From positions 1-64,000 of the forward strand of contig VXPW01000064.1 in NCBI GenBank assembly GCA_009839325.1: a stretch of 64,000 nucleotides of DNA, in the 5' to 3' direction. Origin of the DNA: Rhodospirillales bacterium (GTDB taxonomy: Bacteria; Pseudomonadota; Alphaproteobacteria; TMED109). The stretch's first letter is position 1, and every line of letters begins with the position of its first letter. Positions 45,103-53,659 of the stretch are shown piece after piece. The position numbers and the translations under genes were made by a program. The notes beneath the pieces were generated by a model. The model saw nothing but the letters and a program-made list of their open reading frames with translations. It had not been told where the DNA came from and ran no database searches.

Positions 45103-45749
45103 GACCCGGCAGTGGGCGACACCTCGTCGGCATCACGGGTGGCTGCTCGCGGCGGCGTGACGATTCCTGCCGATATCACCATCTTGATGCCTTCCTCGAC
45201 CGACATGTCCAGGTGCACCAAGTCGTCTCGCGGCACGAACAGGAGAAACCCCGAGGTGGGATTGGGAGTCGTGGGCAAGAACACATTGACCAGGTCGCGG
45301 TCGATCCGCTCGCGGACCTCACCCCTGGTACGGCCAGTGATGAAGCCCACCGCCCAAAGGCCGCGACGCGGGTACTCGACGAGCACCACCTCGCGGAACG
45401 ACGACGACGAGTCGGCGAACACGGTCTCGAAGATCTGCTTGAGGGCGCCGTAGACGCTCCGTACCACCGGTACCCTGTCGATGAGACTCTCGCCGAGACG
45501 AAACACCATGCGGCCGATGAGCCCGGCCGCGAAGAAGCCGACGACCAGCAGCATGAGGAGAAGCGCCAGCACCCCGAGCCCCGGGATGTCGAACGGGAGA
45601 TACCGGATAGGGTCGTACTCGGCCGGCACGAGACCGCGCATCTGACCGTCGACAAATTCGACAAACAGTACGGCCAGGTAGATCGTGATCCCGATCGGCG
45701 CCGTCACCACGATGCCGGCGAGCAGGTAGGTGCGCAGTCGCGCCGTCAA
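45099..45749 (-). CDS. DUF502 membrane protein
   Basis: Conserved inner-membrane protein of unknown function, 216 residues. Two N-terminal membrane segments (TYLLAGIVVTAPIGITIYLAVLFV and LGVLALLLMLLVVGFFAAGLIG, each shortened in sense here) are followed by the DUF502 block ESLIDRVPVVRSVYGALKQI and FLPTTPNPTSGFLLFVPRDD. The first start after the in-frame stop is TTG 45749. An ATT 66 bases further upstream (45815) would yield a polar leader, ISEHTDQDAPSQPTE, of the kind the family often has. The gene lies 58 bases after the dehalogenase-like gene and overlaps sdhE. Confidence 0.85.
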   Translation of the reverse strand: MTARLRTYLLAGIVVTAPIGITIYLAVLFVEFVDGQMRGLVPAEYDPIRYLPFDIPGLGVLALLLMLLVVGFFAAGLIGRMVFRLGESLIDRVPVVRSVYGALKQIFETVFADSSSSFREVVLVEYPRRGLWAVGFITGRTRGEVRERIDRDLVNVFLPTTPNPTSGFLLFVPRDDLVHLDMSVEEGIKMVISAGIVTPPRAATRDADEVSPTAGS

Positions 45750-45807
45750 GCCGGGCCGGCGGCGGGTCTCCGTCGGCTGCGAAGGGGCGTCCTGGTCGGT
45801 GTGCTCG

Positions 45808-46698
45808 CTAATCGGACGACTCGCTCAGGAAGCCCGACAGCGCTCTCAGCGTCTCGTCGGGAGCTTCTTCAGGCAGGTAATGGCCACAGTCGATGGGTTC
45901 CCCGGCGACATCGTCCGCCCATTCCCGCCAGACCGACAGCGCGTCGTAGAGCTCGTGCACGACCGCACGCGCCCCCCACAGGACGAGCAGCGGGCAGCGG
46001 ATCCGCAGTTCGCGGTCCGTGGCATGGTCGGTCAGGTCGATCGTCGCGCCGGCGCGGTAGTCCTCGCAGGTCGCGCGAATCGTCTCGGGGTCGGAAAAGC
46101 AGCGGAGATACTCGCTTCGCACCTCGGCCGGCAGCCAGGCGGTGCCCTGTCCCCAGCTCTTGAGCTTGGCGTCGAGATAGAACTCCGGCTCATTGCTGAT
46201 CAGGCGTTCCGGCAGGGGCGCCGGCTGGCTGAGGAAAAACCAGTGGTAATAGCGGCGGGCGATGCGCTGGTCGGCGGTCTCGAATACGTGGGAAGTCGGC
46301 ACGATATCGAGCACCGCGGCCCGCCGGACCCGGTCCGGCCAGTCCAGGCACATCCGGTGTGTCACCCGGGCCCCGCGGTCATGCCCGACGACCTGAAAGC
46401 GCTCGTGTCCAAGCTGCTCCATCACCGCAACCTGATCGGCAGCCATCAGGCGCTTCGAGTAGGCGCGATGGTCGGCATCCGACGCCGGCTTGCCGCTGTC
46501 GCCATAGCCGCGCAAGTCCGTTGCCACGACGGTGAAACGTTCGGCCAGGCGGGGTGCGACCTTGTGCCACATCACGTGCGATTCCGGGTACCCGTGCAAC
46601 AGCAGCAACGGGGGACCACTCCCGCCGATGCGGGCTGCGATCGGACATTGGTCCGTGTCGATCACGCGCTGTTCGAAACCGGGAAACAACTGCGGCAT
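45808..46698 (-). CDS. Haloacetate (fluoroacetate) dehalogenase-like alpha/beta hydrolase
   Basis: Alpha/beta hydrolase, 296 residues, with the residues used by fluoroacetate dehalogenases. The nucleophile Asp and carboxylate-binding Arg pair lie in VVGHDRGARVTH, the halide pocket His-Trp in RRYYHWFFLSQ, the Tyr in CEDYRAGATIDL and the general base His in IDCGHYLPEEAP. The oxyanion region is LLLHGYPESHVMW. ATG 46698 follows GGAGG and begins MPQLFPGFEQRVIDT; the frame opens earlier at 46746. Epoxide hydrolases share the fold but lack the HW/Y set. Substrate activity on C-F bonds is inference. Confidence 0.8.
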   Translation of the reverse strand: MPQLFPGFEQRVIDTDQCPIAARIGGSGPPLLLLHGYPESHVMWHKVAPRLAERFTVVATDLRGYGDSGKPASDADHRAYSKRLMAADQVAVMEQLGHERFQVVGHDRGARVTHRMCLDWPDRVRRAAVLDIVPTSHVFETADQRIARRYYHWFFLSQPAPLPERLISNEPEFYLDAKLKSWGQGTAWLPAEVRSEYLRCFSDPETIRATCEDYRAGATIDLTDHATDRELRIRCPLLVLWGARAVVHELYDALSVWREWADDVAGEPIDCGHYLPEEAPDETLRALSGFLSESSD

Positions 46699-47228
46699 GC
46701 GACCCTCCGTCGGACGCACACTACCGTGTGCGTCGCGATCGGTCATGGTTCAAAAGACGCAGGCGGTCACCATGTCCCCGCCTTGAGACAGATTGCAGTT
46801 CTTCTATCAGATGCCGATGGCTGCGCCAGAGATACGGCGACCAGATTCGCCTCGTGCAGACAACGGCGCCTCGCTTCGGCGGTGCACCGCCCTCGAAGCA
46901 CGGCCCCCCACGACGTTCTCGGGGGCCGGCAATGCAGGCGGATCCAGGGAACCGAGCCTTCGACGCCCCCGGATCGAGCGTTACTCGAGGTGCCCATAAA
47001 CCCACACTTCGATAGACCCATTGCCGTGGTCGCTGTTCTTCACGTGTCGGCGGGTACCTTCCGGCGCTGTTGCCACGATCGACTGTTACCGCCCGTCCCG
47101 GTCATCCGGCACCCGCGAACTCGCCGCGGACGAACTCCTGGAATCCGGAAGCGCGCGGCTGAACACCGGACTGTGGTTCGGCCATCACGAACCCCCGCGA
47201 ACTCGCTGACTTCCGGGAGGCGCTGACC
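46699..47228. other. 530-base spacer without a recognisable gene
   Basis: Small frames on both strands have no start context, no family-like sequence and typical shadow composition. One 8-bp stem (46901-46908 with 46921-46928, 12-base loop) is the only clear structure. It has no T-run and lies 300 bases from any stop codon. I see no RNA gene. Confidence 0.5.
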
Positions 47229-47984
47229 TCAGCCGCGCTCGGTGCCATCTTCCAGGAGCACGTCGCGCGCCTCATTGACCATCGCCGCGAGGTGATCGGT
47301 TCCTCCCGCATCCGGGTGGAGACGCGCCTGAAGGCGGCGGTGGGCTGCCTGCACGGCGTCCGCATCCGCGTCATCGTCCAGCCCCAGCACCCGCAACGCC
47401 TCCGCCCGCGTCATGGGGCCAGCCGCGGCCGCGGTCCCGCCCGTTGCTTGGCCCAAGTGATCCCGCCAGTCACCGCCATACCGGTCGAGCCAACTCTCCA
47501 GCAGCCGCAGCGAACGCTCACACCGGGCCGAGCATTCCGCGTACAGGGCGCGCATCTCGTCCGTCGACAGCGAACGGAGCGCCCGGCCCGCCAAGGGTCC
47601 CGAAAGCACCTCCCCTTCCAGATCGCCGCTAGCGTGGTCCAGCGTCATCCTGAGAACAAGGCCCTGCACCTGCGAGGTTCCAGCCCGCGGGCCGCCGCCT
47701 GCGGCCGCCGTCGCGGCGCGGCCGAGCAGACCGGACAGCAGCCGGCCAAGTACGAACCCGCCCCCATGACGCATCAGCCAGACGATCGCCACGCCGACAA
47801 ATGCGGGGATGGCGGCCAGGGCCCCGGTGCCCCGCAACGCAAGAAATCCGACCAATGCCAGCAGGGCCAGCATCAGGGCGATCCAGAACATCCGCGGTCC
47901 GGAACCCGGTGCCGTCCGCAGAAGGACTTCGCGCCCGATTCCGACGAGGGCTATGACAGTGAGCCCGATCAGCAGGTACGTCAC
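47229..47984 (-). CDS. Membrane-anchored protein with C-terminal J domain
   Basis: 251 residues. Two hydrophobic segments (TYLLIGLTVIALVGIG and FWIALMLALLALVGFLAL) and a third (LAAIPAFVGVAIVWLM) form an N-terminal anchor. A middle region (LDHASGDLEGEVLSGPLAGRALRSL, then CERSLRLLESWLDRY) is conserved-looking but unassigned. The C-terminal 60 residues are a J domain, MTRAEALRVLGLDDDADADAVQAAHRRLQA with the HPD tripeptide in LHPDAGGTDHL. Anchors plus a C-terminal J domain recall Pam18/Tim14 and the bacterial proteins related to it; it should stimulate DnaK at the inner membrane. GTG 47984. Confidence 0.75.
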   Translation of the reverse strand: MTYLLIGLTVIALVGIGREVLLRTAPGSGPRMFWIALMLALLALVGFLALRGTGALAAIPAFVGVAIVWLMRHGGGFVLGRLLSGLLGRAATAAAGGGPRAGTSQVQGLVLRMTLDHASGDLEGEVLSGPLAGRALRSLSTDEMRALYAECSARCERSLRLLESWLDRYGGDWRDHLGQATGGTAAAAGPMTRAEALRVLGLDDDADADAVQAAHRRLQARLHPDAGGTDHLAAMVNEARDVLLEDGTERG

Positions 47985-48005
47985 GATGCTTCGGAGTGAC
48001 GGAAC

Positions 48006-48707
48006 TCAGCGGGGCGCGCTAAGCCGGAAAACCTTCTCGCCCGTCCGCCGCTCGTGCGCTTGCAGGGCCCTGAGGCCGCCGGCGGCGTAGACGGCAGTGG
48101 CCTGCAGCAGAGCCCGAAGCGTCGCCGCGCTACCCGGCCCGAACCGGGCGTAGGCCCCACCCGATACCTTGGCGACCGCCTGAAACACGTCCGCGGCAAC
48201 CGGGTCGTGTCCCTCCTGGAACATGAAGAGGCGCAGGCCCTGCATGCCGAGCACGCCAGCCTGGGCAACCAGCGGATCTGCGGGTTCCTCGCACGCATCA
48301 CCGGCGTAGACCATGGCCGCTACCGGAACCCGCTCGTGCTCGACGGCAGCGTGCGACAATGCCCGGCTGATTTGCGTCAGGCCCGCACGGCATCGGACGG
48401 CCGTCATCTCGCGGACCAGATTGGCAGGCTCCGCCGTCCAGGGACACACCTGAAACTCCCCGACCCCGCGAAACCACATGAGCTGCACGGAAAGGCCGCC
48501 AACCCGGCCGGCCTCGCGAAACAGGTCGGCCTGCACCGCGGCGGCCTGATCCCACGTACCCTCCCGGCTCATCGTGGCGTCGAGTGCGAACAGGAGGCGG
48601 CCGCGCCCACGCGTCGCCGGCGGCGCCGTCCGAACGGCTTCAAGAAAAGCGTCAATATCCCCGTCGTTCGACACGACGGCCGGAGACCTCTGGCTCCCTT
48701 CGTTCAT
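48006..48707 (-). CDS. VWA-like domain protein, function unknown
   Basis: 233 residues. A von Willebrand-A-like fold is suggested by GRLLFALDATMSREGTWDQA near residue 38, a MIDAS-like D-x-T-x-S variant, and by alternating strands and helices (LSVQLMWFRGV, RVPVAAMVYAGDACEE, LRLFMFQEGHD). ATG 48707 follows GGGAGAA and begins MNEGSQRS; the frame opens earlier at 48767 but overlaps the divergent gene. No signal peptide. It lies 21 bases before the J-protein gene, so the pair may be co-transcribed and could work together at the membrane; that is inference. Confidence 0.6.
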   Translation of the reverse strand: MNEGSQRSPAVVSNDGDIDAFLEAVRTAPPATRGRGRLLFALDATMSREGTWDQAAAVQADLFREAGRVGGLSVQLMWFRGVGEFQVCPWTAEPANLVREMTAVRCRAGLTQISRALSHAAVEHERVPVAAMVYAGDACEEPADPLVAQAGVLGMQGLRLFMFQEGHDPVAADVFQAVAKVSGGAYARFGPGSAATLRALLQATAVYAAGGLRALQAHERRTGEKVFRLSAPR

Positions 48708-48754
48708 GTCTCTATTCTCCCGCTTCCCGTCAACATGTCGAGTGTGCCCCTGCC

Positions 48755-49888
48755 ATGTCCCAGCCACTGCTGTTCACGCCGCTGACCGTCCGCGACGTCA
48801 CCATCAGAAACCGCATCGTGATCTCACCGATGTGCCAGTACTCCGCCAACGACGGCGTCGCCGGCGACTGGCACATGGTGCACCTGGGCCGTTACGCGAC
48901 GGGCGGGGCCGGTCTCGTGTTTACCGAGGCGGCTGCGGTCGAGCGGATCGGCAGGATCACCCACGGCGACCTCGGAATCTGGTCGGACACGCACCGTGAC
49001 GCCCTGGCGCGCATCGTGGGCTTCCTCAAGACCGAAGGTGCGACGCCCGCAATCCAGCTGGCTCATGCCGGCCGCAAGGCGAGCATGCAACGCCCCTGGG
49101 AAGGGAACGGTCCGCTGGGCGCGGAGGAATTTGCGCGGGGTGAGACCGCCTGGCCAATCCAGGCTCCGTCCGCCGACCCGGTCATGGATGGTTGGTTGGA
49201 GCCCACGGCCATGAGTACCGGCGACATTGCCCGGGTGGTCCAGGCATTTGCCGACAGCGCCCGCCGTGCGGACGAGGCCGGATTTGAGGTTGTCGAGATC
49301 CACAGTGCGCACGGATACCTGTGCGCCAGCTACCTGTCGCCGGTCTCGAATCGCCGCAATGACCGCTACGGCGGCGACCGCGTGGGCCGGTCGCGGTTCC
49401 TCTTGGAGACCGTCGAGGCGGTGCGGCCCGTCTGGCCGGACGGAAAGCCGCTGTTCGTCCGCGTCTCTGCGGTCGACGGATCGCCGGACGGCTGGTCCCT
49501 CGAGGACACCGTAGCGCTGGCCCAGGATCTCAAGGCGGCCGGGGTCGATGTCGTGGACTGCTCGTCAGGCGGGATTTCCGGACCCGTCACCGCCGCCCGC
49601 GGCCCGCTTCCGGGGCCGGGATTCCAGGTGCCATACGCCGAAGCCGTGAAGCAACGCGGCGGTATCGCCAGCCAGGCCGTCGGCATGATCCTGGAGCCGG
49701 AACATGCCGAAGCCATCCTGCAGGAAGGCAGGGCCGATCTGATCGCAATTGGTCGCGAGGCGCTGCTGGACCCGTACTGGGCACACCATGCCGCACGCGT
49801 CCTACAGGCCGATCCGGAGTTCCAGGCCTGGCCGACGCAGTACGGCTGGTGGCTCCATCGCCGTGAACAGGCCATGTCTCGGGCATGA
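48755..49888 (+). CDS. NADH:flavin oxidoreductase, YqjM-like old yellow enzyme
   Basis: FMN-dependent ene-reductase, 377 residues. The barrel start is SQPLLFTPLTVRDVTIRNRIVISPMCQYSA, with the YqjM-type Cys in SPMCQYS that tunes FMN. Other marks are AIQLAHAGRKAS (about 100), EIHSAHGYLCASYLSPVSNRR with the catalytic HxxH-like pair (about 180) and GMILEPEHAEAILQEGRADLIAIGREALLDP at the phosphate site. ATG 48755 is selected because upstream frame overlaps the divergent VWA-like gene. It is followed 1 base later by a flavoprotein gene. Confidence 0.88.
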   Translation: MSQPLLFTPLTVRDVTIRNRIVISPMCQYSANDGVAGDWHMVHLGRYATGGAGLVFTEAAAVERIGRITHGDLGIWSDTHRDALARIVGFLKTEGATPAIQLAHAGRKASMQRPWEGNGPLGAEEFARGETAWPIQAPSADPVMDGWLEPTAMSTGDIARVVQAFADSARRADEAGFEVVEIHSAHGYLCASYLSPVSNRRNDRYGGDRVGRSRFLLETVEAVRPVWPDGKPLFVRVSAVDGSPDGWSLEDTVALAQDLKAAGVDVVDCSSGGISGPVTAARGPLPGPGFQVPYAEAVKQRGGIASQAVGMILEPEHAEAILQEGRADLIAIGREALLDPYWAHHAARVLQADPEFQAWPTQYGWWLHRREQAMSRA

Positions 49889-49889
49889 C

Positions 49890-51017
49890 GTGACGGAACG
49901 GATCGACGCGGCCGTCATCGGCGCTGGCGTAGTCGGGCTCGCGATCGCGCGGGCGCTGGCGCTCGCCGGACGCGAGGTCGTGGTCATCGAGGCGTCCGAG
50001 ACCATCGGCACCGAGGTGAGTTCGCGCAACAGCGAAGTCATCCACGCGGGCATCTACTACCCGTCGGAGAGCCGGAAGGCCGTGCACTGCGTGCGCGGCC
50101 GTGAACGGCTCTACGCCTATTGCCGCCAGCATGGCGTGGGGCACGACCGGCTCGGCAAGCTGATCGTCGCCACCTCCGAGGTCCAGCGGGATACGCTCGG
50201 GGCGATTGCCCGTCAGGCTGCGGCCAACGGCGTGGAGAATCTCCGCGTGCTGGAGCGTGCCGAGATCCGGCGCCTCGAACCCGCACTGCACGCCGTAGCG
50301 GCGCTCCATTCACCGTCGACCGGCATCGTAGACAGCCACGGCCTCATGCTGGCCTTCCAGGGCGACGCGGAGGACCACGGCACCCTCATCGCCTTCCGGT
50401 CACGGGTGACCGGCGGGGCCGTGCGCGCGGACGGGGTCGAACTGCGCGTGGAGGATGCCTCCGGCACCGCGACCACGTTCCAGGCCGGCATCGTCGTCAA
50501 CAGTGCCGGGCTCGATGCCCAGGGACTTGCCCACACCATCGGCGGGGTTCCCAATCACGCCATCCCGCCCCTGTACTACGCACGCGGGTGCTATTTCACG
50601 ATGTCCGAACGGTCCCCGTTTTCGCACCTGATCTATCCGGTTCCGGAAGACGGCGGCCTCGGCGTACACGTCACACTGGACCTTGCCGGCCAGTGCCGAT
50701 TCGGCCCGGACGTTGAGTGGATCGACACCCTCGACTACACGATCGACCCAGCCCGCGCCGAACGCTTCTATCCCGTGATCCGGACCTACTGGCCCGATCT
50801 GCGGGACGGTGCCCTCATGCCCGGTTACGCCGGCGTTCGACCCAAGGTGGCGGGACCGGGAGAGCCCGCCGGCGATTTCATGGTGGTGGGGCCGCGGCAG
50901 CACGGTGTTTCCGGCCTGGTGCATCTCTTCGGCATCGAATCCCCCGGATTGACCTCGGCGTTGAGCCTCGCCGACGAGGTCTGCGAGGAATTGGGACTCG
51001 CGCCGAGGGAACCGTAA
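49890..51017 (+). CDS. FAD-dependent oxidoreductase, L-2-hydroxyglutarate oxidase-like
   Basis: DAO-family flavoprotein, 375 residues from GTG 49890. The FAD Rossmann motif is AAVIGAGVVGLAIARALALAG and the family signature SSRNSEVIHAGIYYPSES is characteristic of L-2-hydroxyglutarate dehydrogenases. Later blocks are VVNSAGLDAQGLA, PLYYARGCYFTMS, HLIYPVPEDGGLGVHVTLDL and GLVHLFGIESPGLTSALSLAD. It would oxidise L-2-hydroxyglutarate or a similar 2-hydroxyacid. It starts one base after the old-yellow-enzyme stop, so the two are co-translated. Confidence 0.85.
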   Translation: MTERIDAAVIGAGVVGLAIARALALAGREVVVIEASETIGTEVSSRNSEVIHAGIYYPSESRKAVHCVRGRERLYAYCRQHGVGHDRLGKLIVATSEVQRDTLGAIARQAAANGVENLRVLERAEIRRLEPALHAVAALHSPSTGIVDSHGLMLAFQGDAEDHGTLIAFRSRVTGGAVRADGVELRVEDASGTATTFQAGIVVNSAGLDAQGLAHTIGGVPNHAIPPLYYARGCYFTMSERSPFSHLIYPVPEDGGLGVHVTLDLAGQCRFGPDVEWIDTLDYTIDPARAERFYPVIRTYWPDLRDGALMPGYAGVRPKVAGPGEPAGDFMVVGPRQHGVSGLVHLFGIESPGLTSALSLADEVCEELGLAPREP

Positions 51018-51029
51018 TCGGGACTGTCG

Positions 51030-51193
51030 CCGCCACGGTTAGCGCGAAGAAGCGCAAAGCACTGAAAATACTGGACCACGTGAGTACCGCAGTTCGGGAT
51101 TGGGCCAAGCTCGCCGAAGCAGCCGGGGTCACGCCCCGCGATGTAGTACGGATCGAGAAGACCTTCAGATCGAATCTGATGTCGGGCCGTTAG
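51030..51193 (+). pseudogene. Probable C-terminal remnant of a HipA-type toxin
   Basis: A short in-frame stretch ending at TAG 51193 reads KILDHVSTAVRDWAKLAEA then AGVTPRDVVRIEKTFRSNL. The spacing of the helix, DW, AGV and final Arg resembles the last 50 residues of HipA-family kinases (pattern ILDEV..AV..W...A..AGV...). There is no start, no kinase body and no HipB; the frame upstream is the antisense-like shadow of the flavoprotein gene. I read it as the tail of a deleted hipBA locus. Similarity is by eye only. Confidence 0.4.
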
Positions 51194-51316
51194 CGTAACC
51201 GCCATTCGCATGCCGGGTACTCTGAGTAAGTCGGCTTCACCGCCCCGCCATTGTGGATTCTGGACTTGGGCTCACTGGCATGTTCCGGTCGGACCGCATG
51301 GGAGCCGTTGGCCGGA

Positions 51317-52051
51317 TCAGCGTCCCCCTGACACGTCGAGAGATGCCCCGGTGGAATAGGAAGCCTCATCGGACAGGAGATAGAGAACGGCCGCTGCCAC
51401 TTCCTCCGGGCTGCCGGCACGTTTCAACGGCAGCGAAGGCGCGATCTCTTCCAGCCGCCCCTCCGGATGGATGTCGGTGTCGATGATACCGGGCCGAACG
51501 CCGTTCACCCGGATCCCGAGATCCGCGCACTCCATGGCCAGCCCCGTGGTCAGGGTGTCCACCGCACCCTTCGACGCTCCGTAGTGGACCCAGAGGAACG
51601 GGTTCGCGAGGCGCGCCGCGACGGACGAGATGTTGACAATGGCGCCCCCCGCCCCTCCCCGGCGGGTGGACATCCGGTGAATCGCCTCCCGGGCGCACAG
51701 GAAGTAGCCCGAGATGTTCACCGCGAAACAGCGTTCGAGAATATCTCCCGTGACCTCCTCGATCAGGCACTGCCCGCCGACCACGCCGGCATTGTTGACC
51801 AGGCCGGTGACGGTCCCCAGCTCACGGTCGCATGTCTCGAACAACCGCTCAATCTCGGCTTCGGATCCCGTGTCGGCCTGTACAGCGATCGCCCGCTGGC
51901 CTGCTTTCTCGATGTCGGCAACGACCGCGCGGGCCAGGGCCTCGTTGCTGTGGTAGTTCACGCAAACGTCGTAGCCGGCTGCACCGGCGGCCCGCGCCAC
52001 GGCGGCGCCGATCCCTCGGCTCGCCCCTGTCACCATCAGAATGCTCGGCAT
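51317..52051 (-). CDS. SDR-family NAD(P)-dependent oxidoreductase
   Basis: Classical short-chain dehydrogenase, 244 residues. The cofactor motif is VTGASRGIGAAVA (about residue 7), NNAG is in TGLVNNAGVVGG (about 88), catalytic Ser in VNISSVAARL and Tyr/Lys in VHYGASKGAVD (YxxxK, about 159). The C-terminal GIRVNGVRPGIIDTDI is typical. ATG 52051 has GGGAGG 11-16 bases upstream; the frame is open to 52138. Glucose-1-dehydrogenase or FabG-like roles are possible; the context gives no substrate. Confidence 0.85.
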   Translation of the reverse strand: MPSILMVTGASRGIGAAVARAAGAAGYDVCVNYHSNEALARAVVADIEKAGQRAIAVQADTGSEAEIERLFETCDRELGTVTGLVNNAGVVGGQCLIEEVTGDILERCFAVNISGYFLCAREAIHRMSTRRGGAGGAIVNISSVAARLANPFLWVHYGASKGAVDTLTTGLAMECADLGIRVNGVRPGIIDTDIHPEGRLEEIAPSLPLKRAGSPEEVAAAVLYLLSDEASYSTGASLDVSGGR

Positions 52052-52435
52052 GGTTGTCGATCCTCCCACCGTATGGCGGCCCGGACCATACAGGCATCGT
52101 CGGCCCATGTGTTGACCGCCAAGCAGCCATGGCTGCAAGGAGTCAGGCTGGGTCTTTCCTGCAGGAGCCGGTTCTTGTGGAGCGGCCTATCCGGGCCCCG
52201 GTTGAACCTCGTGCACGACCCACGCGCCCACAGCGGCGTCAGACTTCTGAGGAAGGGCCACCGACGTCGCGAAGCCCCGGGGCCGGGATGGACTGGCGCG
52301 CCTTTGAGTCGGTGGCTGGCACACCCTCACGCGCAATGCAGCACGGGGACCGCTCCTGCGCCTCCGGAGCAATTTCTCGCGAACCTGGTTTTTGTGTAAC
52401 AGGATGTTCGTGTCCTTTCCGACGGAACTCCTTCC
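52052..52435. other. 384-base spacer before the second toxin-antitoxin locus
   Basis: No family-like protein in any frame. The last 60 bases should hold the promoter of the antitoxin gene; a short AT-rich patch (GGTTTTTGTGTAACAGG) lies near 52390-52406. No -35/-10 pair can be picked with confidence. Confidence 0.45.
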
Positions 52436-52657
52436 ATGAAAAACGTGACGATCACGCTGCCGGAAGACGTGGCCCGCAGGCTGCGCGTCAAGGCAGCCGA
52501 GGACGACCGCAGCGTCTCACGCTGGATCGCCGAGTTGCTGGAACGGATGCGGTGCCGGGAAGACGAATACGAGTTGGTCATGCGACGGGCCTTGTCCATC
52601 GAGCCCCGCCGGATCAAATGGCCCGATGGCCGCAAACCGACGCGCGAGCAGCTGTAA
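52436..52657 (+). CDS. CopG/RHH-type antitoxin
   Basis: 73-residue ribbon-helix-helix protein. The N-terminal strand and helices MKNVTITLPEDVARRLRVKA then EDDRSVSRWIAELLERM match CopG/MetJ-Arc antitoxins of VapBC-type loci. The C-terminal ALSIEPRRIKWPDGRKPTREQL is the toxin-contacting tail. Its stop overlaps the toxin reading frame, whose first ATG is at 52626. The antitoxin is intact; the toxin is not. Confidence 0.75.
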   Translation: MKNVTITLPEDVARRLRVKAAEDDRSVSRWIAELLERMRCREDEYELVMRRALSIEPRRIKWPDGRKPTREQL

Positions 52658-53114
52658 GACCGGCCCGGCCTTCGTTGACACGAATGTTCTCGTCTACCGG
52701 CACGACACTTCGGACGTCGCCAAGCAAACGCTGGCCGATGCTTGGCACAGGTTTCTCTGGCGCCGACGCCAAGGCCGCCTGAGCGTTCAGGTCTTGCAGG
52801 AACTCTACGCGACCTTGAAGCAAGGCAGTGGGCCCTCGCTGGATCCCGCGGCCGCCCGCGACATCGTTGCGAACTACCTGTAGTGGGAGCCGGTCCGAAT
52901 CGACGCAAGTGTCCTGCGAAAGGCCTGGGAGGCCGAGGAATGGTTTCGCCTGTCCTCGTGGAATGCGCTCATCGTGGCCGCTGCGCAGGCTTCCGAATGT
53001 CCGATTCTGCTGACCGAAGACTTACAACACGGGCTGGACCTCGACGGCGTGCGTGTGGTTGATCCCTTCGTGGCGCCTCAGCTGAGTCCCCGGGAAGTGC
53101 TGGAGCAACCATAA
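52626..53114 (+). pseudogene. PIN-domain (VapC-like) toxin with in-frame stop and active-site Asp-to-Asn
   Basis: PIN ribonuclease read in one frame over about 162 codons but interrupted by TAG at 52881-52883. Before it: PAFVDTNVLVYRHDTSD (first Asp) and VQVLQELYATLK (Glu). After it: WEPVRIDASVLRKAWEAEE, SSWNALIVAAAQASE, and LLTEDLQHGLDLDGVRVVD up to TAA 53112-53114. The third catalytic Asp of PIN domains (normally W-D-A-L-I) is Asn (AAT) here. A TGG-to-TAG change would explain the stop and GAT-to-AAT the Asn, both G-to-A. The toxin is therefore doubly disabled. Confidence 0.8.
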
Positions 53115-53659
53115 CCCGTCGGAAATCGCCCTTGTCGGGCAAATGTGAACGCCCTGGGAACGCAGTTGCCCATCGTCAGGAATGCGCCGGTGGCCCAATC
53201 CGAAACGGACAGCCGGGCCCGGCGTCCCGCGCAGCACGGGCGTCGAGACCGAAACAGTCGGCAAGCTGGATCCGCGCGCCGTGACGGCATCCTCCGTCGA
53301 AGCGCGGAAATAGCTCCGGCCGGACAAGATCATCAGAATCTGGCGCCCGAGAAAAGCCCCCGCTCCGGCACGCCCGCCGATCGCGTTGACATCACGAACA
53401 CGATTTCCCGAGAGCTGCACGGTCGGCCACGTCGCCCCTCGTGCCCGACGAAGACGTTCGTGCCCGCCCGCCGATCGCGATCCATTACGCCGCGATTTGT
53501 CAACGGAATGTGGTGCCCAGCGTCCTCATCCGTTCGGTGCACGACACGAGGCCGCATGTGCGCCCACCGGCTCGATCGGTTCCAGAACAGGAACCGGAGA
53601 AAGTGCTGCCTTATCTCAGCAGGTGAGACGACGGGCTCTGCATGACAGAGGATAGGACC
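53115..53659. other. 545-base spacer between toxin remnant and msrA
   Basis: Several small open frames exist on both strands, but none has a ribosome site or family-like sequence. Composition is like the rest of the window. The region probably carries the msrA promoter at its right end and debris of the toxin locus at its left end. Confidence 0.45.

Noticed and set aside
46901-46928. 8-bp GC-rich stem as a terminator for the J-protein gene
   Set aside because: It lies about 300 bases past the stop and has no T-run.
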